The notes under the pieces are model-generated. The model had not been told where the DNA came from. It did no database searches and saw nothing but the letters and a program-made list of their open reading frames with translations. The position numbers and the translations under genes are program-made. Source: Phycisphaeraceae bacterium (GTDB lineage Bacteria > Planctomycetota > Phycisphaerae > Phycisphaerales > Phycisphaeraceae). Taken from it: DNA of 8,080 nt. Positions within the stretch are counted from its first letter, which is position 1, and the number at the start of each line of letters is the position of its first letter. Location of the stretch: positions 1 through 8,080 of the forward strand of contig JADZCW010000185.1 of assembly GCA_020851395.1 (NCBI GenBank), written 5' to 3'. Below, one piece after another: positions 1 through 4,633 of the stretch.

Positions 1-2
1 TC

Positions 3-18
3 TGGTATTAACCTTGCT
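3..18 (+). promoter_or_regulatory. Putative sigma-54 (RpoN) promoter of the first tetraheme cytochrome
   Basis: The sequence TGGTATTAACCTTGCT fits the sigma-54 consensus TGGYAY-N5-TTGCW. The GG at 4-5 and the GC at 16-17 are separated by exactly 10 bp. Transcription would start near 29, leaving a leader of about 87 nt before the ATG at 116. The same element lies at the matching place in the duplicated unit downstream. Any enhancer-binding site would lie left of the window. Seen: motif and spacing. Inferred: sigma-54 dependence. Confidence 0.7.
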
Positions 19-72
19 AAAAGGACATGCAGGTTCTCTTGATGAGTCCAAGCGGGACCAGCCCTGGGAGGG

Positions 73-98
73 GCAGAAGGTCAATCGAACACCTTTGC
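73..98 (+). promoter_or_regulatory. Conserved leader stem-loop just before the ribosome binding site, copy A
   Basis: GCA (73-75) plus AAGGT (77-81) pairs with ACCTT (91-95) plus TGC (96-98). G76 is bulged and the loop is 9 nt containing TCGAA. The hairpin ends two bases before the AAGGGAG ribosome binding site (101-107). The duplicate leader folds the same way at 1035-1060 with changed bases that keep the pairing. It may affect mRNA stability or translation; no ligand class is recognised. Confidence 0.5.
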
Positions 99-115
99 AC
101 AAGGGAGATGCGACG

Positions 116-691
116 ATGAAGCGAGTAGTGATGACCGCCCTGATTGTCGGGCTGAGCGCGTGGCTGACGCAGACGGCGTTGGGCCACCCCTCAACCTGCA
201 CGCTCTGTCACACACCGCACGCGGCGTACTCGGACACTTCGGTGCCGCTGTGGCAGCCCGACCACTCGACCACAACCCTGACGGGCAACTACAGCAGCCC
301 GACCATGGACGCGGTCATCTCCGAGTCGCCGGACGGGGCGAGCAAGCTCTGCCTGAGCTGCCATGACGGGTCTTACAGCTCGTCCTACGGCCCGATCACG
401 GCCCACCCGGAAGTGGTGTTCGGCCCGGCGGGCGACCTGGGCGGGATGGACCGCAACCACCCGGTGAGCTTCGTGTACGACGCGGCGCTGGTGGCGGCGG
501 ACCCTGAGCTGGTCGACCCCTCGACGCTGGCCAAGGACATCCTCGACCGCAATGAGAAGATGCAGTGCACGAGCTGCCACGACATCCACAACAACACGGC
601 GGCGGTCGACACACCGAACCTGCGGTGGGCGTATGATCCCGCGGTTCGCGGGACGGTCTCGGCGTTCTGCCGGCAGTGCCACGCGAAGTAA
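116..691 (+). CDS. Exported tetraheme c-type cytochrome, copy A (possible OmcE/OmcS-like filament subunit)
   Basis: A 191-residue secreted cytochrome carrying four covalent c-hemes, expected to pass electrons along a heme chain outside the cytoplasm. Residues 1-23 form a Sec signal peptide, with likely cleavage after ALG so that the mature chain begins at His24. The heme motifs are CTLCH (28-32), CLSCH (79-83), CTSCH (151-155) and CRQCH (185-189). Spare histidines at 24, 35, 50, 97, 115 and 158 could supply all four distal ligands. The first heme lies four residues from the mature N-terminus, and the last is followed only by Ala-Lys. As I recall, the Geobacter nanowire cytochrome OmcS has the same layout (early heme, C-terminal CNKCHAKD), and OmcE is likewise a small tetraheme protein. 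The start at 116 is chosen because AAGGGAG lies 8 nt upstream and the signal peptide begins there; a further in-frame extension upstream encodes no plausible signal. The gene is a single-gene unit with its own promoter and terminator. Multiheme cytochrome is certain; filament formation is inference. Confidence 0.95.
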   Translation: MKRVVMTALIVGLSAWLTQTALGHPSTCTLCHTPHAAYSDTSVPLWQPDHSTTTLTGNYSSPTMDAVISESPDGASKLCLSCHDGSYSSSYGPITAHPEVVFGPAGDLGGMDRNHPVSFVYDAALVAADPELVDPSTLAKDILDRNEKMQCTSCHDIHNNTAAVDTPNLRWAYDPAVRGTVSAFCRQCHAK

Positions 692-747
692 TCCGTGTCT
701 AAGAATTGAGACTGGGAGGTCATCCCAGCATCTTCAGTGCTAGAGAC

Positions 748-782
748 CAGCGGCGTGCCACCAGGCGCGCCGCTGATTATTT
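748..782 (+). terminator. Hairpin terminator after cytochrome copy A
   Basis: CAGCGGCGTGCC (748-759) pairs with GGCGCGCCGCTG (764-775): a 12-bp stem with one G-U pair and an ACCA loop. An AT-rich tail, ATTATTTAAAA, follows. The T-run is weaker than in the sister terminator at 1698-1730, which has the same outer stem. Confidence 0.75.
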
Positions 783-954
783 AAAACGAACGAGCGGGGC
801 GACGGGGGAGGATATGAAAGTCGCAAGACGGTGAAGTCTCAGTCGTTAGAAGACCAAAAGGCGAAGGGTTGGGGGGCTGGATGGGGCGCGCGGACTAAGT
901 GGTAACGACTCGGGCGAAAGCACCCAAGAGATTTCCTGTTCAGTCAAGTCGGGG
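783..954. other. Non-coding spacer between the tandem cytochrome units; possible activator-binding or structured region
   Basis: No gene is supported here. The stretch lies between terminator A and promoter B, where a sigma-54 enhancer-binding protein would be expected to bind. It holds an 8-bp inverted repeat, AGTCGTTA (841-848) and TAACGACT (903-910). AGTC also recurs at 819, 835, 841, 942 and 947, with GACT at 893 and 907. Two small GNRA-type hairpins can form if it is transcribed: GTC-GCAA-GAC (820-829) and GC-GAAA-GC (914-921). I do not recognise a known riboswitch or small RNA. Confidence 0.4.
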
Positions 955-970
955 CGGTATTATTTTTGCA
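955..970 (+). promoter_or_regulatory. Putative sigma-54 promoter of the second tetraheme cytochrome
   Basis: The sequence CGGTATTATTTTTGCA has GG at 956-957 and GC at 968-969 with exactly 10 bp between them, plus a perfect TTGCA -12 element. The T before GG in the consensus is C here. Transcription would start near 981, giving a leader of about 97 nt. It is homologous to the promoter at 3-18. Confidence 0.65.
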
Positions 971-984
971 TAAAGGAAGATCAG

Positions 985-1010
985 GGCTTGGGGTGTCACG
1001 CCGCCAAGCC
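985..1010 (+). promoter_or_regulatory. Stem-loop at the predicted 5' end of the copy B transcript
   Basis: GGCTTGG (985-991) pairs perfectly with CCAAGCC (1004-1010) around a 12-nt loop, a few bases after the predicted start of transcription. Copy A has an unrelated small hairpin in the corresponding region, GTCC (46-49) with GGAC (55-58). Such 5'-end hairpins can protect mRNA; that role is inferred. Confidence 0.4.
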
Positions 1011-1034
1011 GTCAGAATCCGGGCCCTGGGAGGG

Positions 1035-1060
1035 GCAGAAGGCTGGTCGAAAACCTCTGC
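1035..1060 (+). promoter_or_regulatory. Conserved leader stem-loop just before the ribosome binding site, copy B
   Basis: GCAG (1035-1038) plus AGG (1040-1042) pairs with CCT (1054-1056) plus CTGC (1057-1060), with A1039 bulged and an 11-nt loop containing TCGAA. Compared with copy A, a T-to-C change at 1057 lets the formerly bulged G pair while the bulge moves by one base. The ribosome binding site AAGGGAG follows at 1063-1069. Confidence 0.5.
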
Positions 1061-1077
1061 ACAAGGGAGACGTGAAG

Positions 1078-1644
1078 ATGAAACGAGCCGTGATGACCGC
1101 CCTGATCGTCGGGATGAGCGCGTGGGTGACGCAGACAGCGATGGCGAGTCATCCGTCGACCTGCACGCTCTGCCACACGCCGCACGCGGCGTTCGAGGAC
1201 ACGTCGGTGCCCCTGTGGCAGCCGGCTCACTCGACCACCACGCTGACGGGCAATTACTCGAGCCCGACGATGGACGCGGTCATCTCCGAGTCGCCGGACG
1301 GGGCGAGCAAGCTGTGCCTGAGCTGCCATGACGGGACGTTCGGGACGATGGCGGATCATCCGGAAGTGGTGTTCGGGCCGGCGGGCGACATGGGCGGGAT
1401 GGACCGCAACCACCCGGTGAGCTTCGTGTATGACGCAGCGCTGGTGGCGACGGACCCCGAGCTGGTCGATCCCTCGACGCTGGCCAAGGACATCCTGGAT
1501 CGCAACGAGAAGATGCAGTGCACGAGCTGCCACGACATTCACAACGCGACGGCGTCGAACGACACGGCGAACCTCCGCTGGCCCTACAGCACGGAGGTGC
1601 GGGGGACGGTGTCGGCGTTCTGCCGTCACTGCCACGCGAAGTGA
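1078..1644 (+). CDS. Exported tetraheme c-type cytochrome, copy B (paralogue of copy A)
   Basis: A 188-residue paralogue of the gene at 116-691 with the same plan. Residues 1-24 are a signal peptide, likely cut after AMAS or AMA, leaving the mature end at or next to His25. Heme motifs are CTLCH (29-33), CLSCH (80-84), CTSCH (148-152) and CRHCH (182-186). The chain ends two residues after the last heme histidine. Conserved between copies are the stretch before heme 2, the RNHPVSFVYD segment with likely ligand His112, and the DRNEKMQCTSCHDIH segment. The heme 2-3 loop is four residues shorter than in copy A. The start is set by AAGGGAG 8 nt upstream and by the match to copy A. Two near-identical subunits under separate promoters could raise dosage or allow mixed assemblies or condition-specific use. 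Cytochrome identity is certain; extracellular filament formation is inferred. Confidence 0.95.
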   Translation: MKRAVMTALIVGMSAWVTQTAMASHPSTCTLCHTPHAAFEDTSVPLWQPAHSTTTLTGNYSSPTMDAVISESPDGASKLCLSCHDGTFGTMADHPEVVFGPAGDMGGMDRNHPVSFVYDAALVATDPELVDPSTLAKDILDRNEKMQCTSCHDIHNATASNDTANLRWPYSTEVRGTVSAFCRHCHAK

Positions 1645-1697
1645 TCGGGGCGAACGAGCGGTCCGAGGCACTTGTCGGAAAATGATGTGATGAAGTT

Positions 1698-1730
1698 CAG
1701 CGGCGCGCCTCCGGGAGCGCCGCTGTTTTT
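1698..1730 (+). terminator. Rho-independent terminator after cytochrome copy B
   Basis: CAGCGGCGC (1698-1706) pairs with GCGCCGCTG (1717-1725). The stem continues after a G-A mismatch with CC/GG around a TCCG loop, and is followed by TTTTT (1726-1730). This is a textbook intrinsic terminator and shares its outer stem with the one after copy A. Confidence 0.9.
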
Positions 1731-1793
1731 ATGGTTGGGGACGTCGGGGGCGCGACGAGCGAGGTTGGGTCAGAGCCGGCAACGGGGTCGCCG

Positions 1794-1816
1794 GACCGGG
1801 CTCACAGAGCCCGGTC
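1794..1816 (-). terminator. Perfect hairpin downstream of the minus-strand NHL gene
   Basis: GACCGGGCTC (1794-1803) and GAGCCCGGTC (1807-1816) form a perfect 10-bp stem with an ACA loop, 20 bp beyond the stop codon of the minus-strand gene. No T-run follows on either strand, so it may be a weak or Rho-assisted terminator or an mRNA 3'-end protector. It lies between converging genes. Confidence 0.5.
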
Positions 1817-1836
1817 GGACGGAGGAGGGGGTTCGA

Positions 1837-3069
1837 TCAGGGCGAGGCGCTTCCGGGGGCGGGGGCGGTGGTGGGTTGGGTGGCGGCGGCTTCGGTCTCG
1901 GCGGCCTGGCGGCGGGCCTCGCGGATGGCCTGGACCTTGGCGTAATCGATCTCGTAGGCGTCGGCGGGCAGGCGGGTGTCGCGGCCGTAGGCGTAGACCA
2001 TGACCTTGCTCTTGCCGTGCTGGTTGATGACGAAGAGCAGGTACTCGGGCTTGAAGAAGGGGGCGAGGTAGGGGGTGAAGCTCGCGAGGCTCGACTGGTC
2101 GACCAGGACGGTGGCGGGGATGCCCATGCTCCAGGGCTGGTCGCCTGGGGAGCCGAAGGCGGCGAGCAGTTCGCCCTTGGCGTTGAAGGCCTGGACGGCG
2201 CTCCACTGGGCGTCGGCGATCCAGATGTCGCCGTCGGGGTCGATGGCGATGCCCTTGGGACGGGCGAAGGCGCCGATCTGTCCGCCGGGCTGGCCGATGT
2301 CGGTCAGGTAGTTGCCGGTGGCGGGGTCGAAGACCTTGACGCGCTGGCCGAAGGTGTCGACGACGTAGAGGCGGTTGCCGGGGCCGATGGCGAGGTTGGT
2401 GGGCATGGTCAGTTCGTCGGGGCCCTGTCCCTCGCGGCTGATGGTGCGGAGGAGTTTGCCGTCGCGGTCCCAGACCTGGACCTGCTTGGTGCGGATGTCG
2501 GTGACGAAGAGCTGGTTGCCGAGGACGGCCAGGTCCATGGCGACGCCCTTGGCGGGGTCGCCGATCTCGCGGAGGAATTGGTCCTGGGGGTCGAAGGTCA
2601 GGACGACGCGTCGGCCGGTGTCGCAGACGTAGCGGGTGCCGTCGGGTCCGATGGTGAGGTTGACGGGGGTCATGAACTTGCCTGGGGCCTCGAGGCGGGA
2701 GTAGGCGCCGGCGGGGATGTCGATGACGTGGACGCAGGACTGGGTGAGGTCGCAGACGTAGAGCTTGCCGTGGTCGGCGGCGATGCCGTAGGGGCTGACG
2801 ATGCGGGTGGGCTGGGCGACGGACTTGTCCTGCTCGCCGGCGACCCACTGGGCGAAGGAGGCCTTGCCGGACTGGGAACGGGCGAAGAAGTCGGCGCGGT
2901 CGAAGCCGACGAGGAACTGAAGGCGTGGGGCGACGGTCTGGCCGGGGTCGGGGGTGGGGAAGAAGACATAGTCCTGGGAAGGGCCGGCGGTCTTGGCGGT
3001 CGGGGCGCAGCCGGTGATGAGCATCGCCGCGAGGAGGAGACAGGCTCGAACGAGGGGGCGATGGGTCAT
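1837..3069 (-). CDS. NHL-repeat six-bladed beta-propeller lipoprotein
   Basis: A 410-residue lipoprotein. Residues 1-20 are a signal peptide ending in the lipobox LITG-Cys21. The propeller spans about 92-362, with blades near 92-120, 135-170, 175-212, 222-258, 270-307 and 316-362. Typical NHL phrases include SPYGIAADHGKLYVCD, MPTNLAIGPGNRLYVVDT and RPKGIAIDPDGDIWIAD. A Thr/Pro/Ala tail (ATQPTTAPAP) closes the chain. NHL propellers bind protein or other partners and are usually not enzymes; such lipoproteins often lie beside multiheme cytochrome genes. No CXXCH motif is present, so it carries no c-heme. Longer starts exist in frame, but the ATG at 3069 begins a clear lipoprotein signal and has AAAGGGA just upstream. 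It converges on the cytochrome copies and diverges from the decaheme operon. Its G/C-rich wobble bases are mostly C, unlike the G-ending plus-strand operon. Fold and lipidation are well supported; a role in docking or assembling cytochromes is inferred. Confidence 0.93.
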   Translation of the reverse strand: MTHRPLVRACLLLAAMLITGCAPTAKTAGPSQDYVFFPTPDPGQTVAPRLQFLVGFDRADFFARSQSGKASFAQWVAGEQDKSVAQPTRIVSPYGIAADHGKLYVCDLTQSCVHVIDIPAGAYSRLEAPGKFMTPVNLTIGPDGTRYVCDTGRRVVLTFDPQDQFLREIGDPAKGVAMDLAVLGNQLFVTDIRTKQVQVWDRDGKLLRTISREGQGPDELTMPTNLAIGPGNRLYVVDTFGQRVKVFDPATGNYLTDIGQPGGQIGAFARPKGIAIDPDGDIWIADAQWSAVQAFNAKGELLAAFGSPGDQPWSMGIPATVLVDQSSLASFTPYLAPFFKPEYLLFVINQHGKSKVMVYAYGRDTRLPADAYEIDYAKVQAIREARRQAAETEAAATQPTTAPAPGSASP

Positions 3070-3167
3070 GGTGAGGATCCCTTTGCGAGAGAGAAACCGC
3101 GGGCTCGATGTCGGCCGCGGAGGGGTTTTCATTCTGTCGGCCATGCTACTGAGTGCAGCAAGCCGGA

Positions 3168-3183
3168 GGCAACGCGCGCGCCA
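3168..3183 (-). promoter_or_regulatory. Putative sigma-54 promoter of the minus-strand NHL gene
   Basis: Read on the minus strand the sequence is TGGCGCGCGCGTTGCC, which fits TGGYRY-N5-TTGC with 10 bp between the GG and GC pairs. Transcription would start near 3157, leaving a leader of about 88 nt before the ATG at 3069. That is close to the leader lengths of the other units here. The middle is a CG-alternating stretch, so a chance match is somewhat more likely than for the others. Confidence 0.55.
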
Positions 3184-3282
3184 GCGTGAAACGCCGTGGG
3201 CGAGAGATTCGGGGGGAGTATTTCTCAGGTACGGGAATCCCCTGCGCATGGTATTGGCTAGGATGGGAAGTACAAGACCATA

Positions 3283-3298
3283 ATATCTTGAATGATAT
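3283..3298. promoter_or_regulatory. Dyad ATATC-N6-GATAT, candidate shared activator site
   Basis: ATATC (3283-3287) and GATAT (3294-3298) are inverted around TTGAAT. The centre lies about 76 bp upstream of the predicted right-hand start and about 133 bp upstream of the left-hand one. Both distances suit a sigma-54 enhancer-binding protein. It stands out because it is AT-rich in GC-rich surroundings. The regulator is not in the window. Confidence 0.35.
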
Positions 3299-3340
3299 CG
3301 GGCTATGTCGAAATAAGAGCAGTTCGGACCCCCTGGAGCT

Positions 3341-3356
3341 GGGCACCGGTCTTGCC
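3341..3356 (+). promoter_or_regulatory. Putative sigma-54 promoter of the decaheme-porin operon
   Basis: The sequence GGGCACCGGTCTTGCC carries GGCAC and TTGC with the required 10 bp between GG (3342-3343) and GC (3354-3355). Only the T before GG and the final A/T of the consensus are missing. Transcription would start near 3367, leaving a leader of about 73 nt. Confidence 0.65.
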
Positions 3357-3428
3357 ATAAGTCCGACGGGATATTGGACATGCCTTCACACGTTCACACC
3401 GAGATTGACGGCCGATCGGAGGAGGGGC

Positions 3429-3434
3429 GAGGTG
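3429..3434 (+). promoter_or_regulatory. Ribosome binding site fixing the decaheme start
   Basis: GAGGTG lies 5 nt before the ATG at 3440, with a second purine-rich block (GGAGGAGGGG) further upstream. It supports 3440 rather than the in-frame ATG at 3374, which would put 22 charged residues ahead of the lipoprotein signal. Confidence 0.7.
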
Positions 3435-3439
3435 TGAGC

Positions 3440-4633
3440 ATGGCGGGCCGTCTCATGGCGGGGGCGATGGGGCTGGTGTGTGCGGGGGTGGTGGTGATGC
3501 TGGTCGGGTGCAACGACCCGGTGCGACGGTACAAGATGCTTTCGATCTTCTTCGACGGGGTGCCGCCGCCGGCGGGAATGGCGGCGGCGCCGAATCCGGA
3601 CGAGGAGGGGTATGACGAGTCGGCGGTCAGCGCGACGCAGCCGGCGGGGCCGGCGGAGGAAGTGGTCTACTACCACAAGCCCTACGCGACGCGTCAGTGC
3701 TACGACTGTCACGAGAAGGACCGGGCACTGGCGGCGCCGAAGGTGGGGCGCGAGCTGTGCGGGAAGTGTCACAAAGAATACTGGGAGCGGAAGGAGACGG
3801 ACTGGGTGCACGGGCCGGTGGCGGTGGACGACTGCCGGGTGTGCCATGAGCCGCACAAGTCGACGCATCGGCCGCTGCTGACGGCGGCGCCGATGGAGTT
3901 GTGCTTTACGTGTCACGACCGGGAGGCGGTGCTGGGCGAGGCGTACCACGCCCAGGTGGGGGATCGGTGCACGGTGTGTCATGACCCGCACTTCTCGGGG
4001 AACCGGATCCTGCTGGTCGACGCGGGGAGCTACAAGCGGCGGTCGGAGGTCACGAACGAGCCGGCGTCGGCGCACACGATGTGGGGGTCGGCGGACTGCG
4101 AGCGGTGTCACGTGACGGCGCAGTCGAACACGCTGCGGCCGCGTGTCGAGGAGCAGTGCCTGTCGTGCCACCCGGACGTGCTCAAAGTTGAGGAGGGGAC
4201 GCTGCACGAGGCGGTGGCGAAGAAGGCTTGCCTTTCGTGCCACACGCCGCACCGTTCGCCGAAGGATTATCTGTTGCGGACGGCTGGGGAGGCGATCTGT
4301 TTTAGCTGTCACAAGCCGGAGGAGATCCGCGGCGGCAAGCACCCGAAGGTTGAGCGGGTGGATTGTTTCGTGTGTCACGCGGGGCATCGGTCGGACCGGG
4401 AGCATCGGCTGCGTCCGGGGGTGGCGGGGCAGTGGCCGACGACCGAGCCGGCACCGACGCCGGGCGGGCGATCGGTGCGTGGGCAGTGGTCGCTGACCCC
4501 CGGAAGCGCGACGACTGAGCCGACAACGGTTCCGACGACGACCACCGAGCCTACGACCGTTCCAGCGACTGATCCGGCGACGGTCCCGGCGAGTGGGGCG
4601 GCGACGACACCCGCAGCGGAGGATCGGCCATGA
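3440..4633 (+). CDS. Decaheme c-type cytochrome lipoprotein (doubled-CXXCH type)
   Basis: A 397-residue lipoprotein with ten heme motifs, probably the periplasmic or barrel-inserted electron carrier of an outer-membrane conduit. Residues 1-23 are a signal peptide with lipobox LVG-Cys24. After a Pro/Ala-rich linker the CXXCH motifs begin at Cys 87, 107, 132, 155, 177, 220, 240, 264, 287 and 309. The spacing and phrases such as CRVCHEPH, CTVCHDPH and CLSCHTPH match the paired-CXXCH cytochromes. Twelve other histidines between residues 79 and 322 are enough to give every heme a second His ligand. Ten hemes is also the number in MtrA/PioA of known porin-cytochrome conduits, but those are not lipoproteins, and homology to them is not claimed. 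Residues about 333-397 form a Thr/Pro/Ala tail with short repeats and no hemes. The stop overlaps the porin start (ATGA), implying coupled translation. Heme count and lipobox are seen; conduit role is inferred from the neighbour. Confidence 0.95.
   Translation: MAGRLMAGAMGLVCAGVVVMLVGCNDPVRRYKMLSIFFDGVPPPAGMAAAPNPDEEGYDESAVSATQPAGPAEEVVYYHKPYATRQCYDCHEKDRALAAPKVGRELCGKCHKEYWERKETDWVHGPVAVDDCRVCHEPHKSTHRPLLTAAPMELCFTCHDREAVLGEAYHAQVGDRCTVCHDPHFSGNRILLVDAGSYKRRSEVTNEPASAHTMWGSADCERCHVTAQSNTLRPRVEEQCLSCHPDVLKVEEGTLHEAVAKKACLSCHTPHRSPKDYLLRTAGEAICFSCHKPEEIRGGKHPKVERVDCFVCHAGHRSDREHRLRPGVAGQWPTTEPAPTPGGRSVRGQWSLTPGSATTEPTTVPTTTTEPTTVPATDPATVPASGAATTPAAEDRP
4511..4588 (+). repeat. Thr/Pro octapeptide repeats in the decaheme tail
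   Basis: This DNA encodes TTEPTTVP at residues 358-365 and again at 368-375, then the related ATDPATVP at 376-383. It is a low-complexity, probably flexible tail, possibly a spacer or glycosylated stalk. Repeats of this type are prone to length change between strains. Confidence 0.75.

Larger units (their letters stand above)
3..775 (+). repeat. Tandem duplication, copy A (promoter, leader, cytochrome gene, terminator)
   Basis: This stretch matches 955-1725 from the promoter element through the leader, the coding region and the terminator hairpin. Shared blocks include GGTATTA followed by TTGC, CCCTGGGAGGGGCAGAAGG just before the ribosome binding site, most of the coding sequence, and the CAGCGGCG/CGCCGCTG terminator stem. 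The coding parts are the best conserved, roughly 85-88% identical at protein level by eye. The 5' part of the leader has diverged, so the duplication is not very recent. Confidence 0.85.
955..1725 (+). repeat. Tandem duplication, copy B
   Basis: Second copy of the cytochrome transcription unit, matching 3-775. Differences lie mainly in the 5' part of the leader and in the loop between hemes 2 and 3 of the protein, where copy A has four extra residues. The last part of the coding region has several substitutions. Confidence 0.85.
3070..3439. other. Divergent control region between the NHL gene and the decaheme operon
   Basis: A 370-bp stretch without a supported gene. It contains a sigma-54-type promoter pointing left (3168-3183) and one pointing right (3341-3356). 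Between them is an AT-richer patch around 3275-3325 with a dyad at 3283-3298. In-frame extensions of both flanking genes run into this region but lack signal peptides or good ribosome binding sites. Confidence 0.7.

Noticed and set aside
37..62. Hammerhead-ribozyme-like string in the first leader (TTGATGA, then GTCC/GGAC stem)
   Set aside because: The core needs CUGAUGA and a GAAA after stem II. Here the first base is U and CAG follows the stem, no stems I and III can be drawn, and copy B lacks the string.
811..830. Group II intron domain V resemblance (GAAAGTCGCA)
   Set aside because: Only the loop-side string matches. The complementary basal stem and catalytic triad arrangement are missing, and there is no reverse transcriptase gene.
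783..954. Cyclic dinucleotide (GEMM) or other known riboswitch before cytochrome copy B
   Set aside because: GEMM elements precede cytochrome genes in Geobacter, so I looked for the conserved GGCAAACC and GACGCAAAGCC-type blocks on both strands. They are absent, and the region lies upstream of the predicted promoter.
1672..3189. 505-codon open frame on the plus strand
   Set aside because: It is antisense to the NHL lipoprotein gene. Its product is a Gly/Val/Asp/Glu low-complexity chain without a signal, as expected from the complement of a C-wobble gene.
3374..3439. Upstream start for the decaheme gene at 3374
   Set aside because: It would put 22 polar residues before the lipoprotein signal, has no good ribosome binding site, and lies at the predicted start of transcription.
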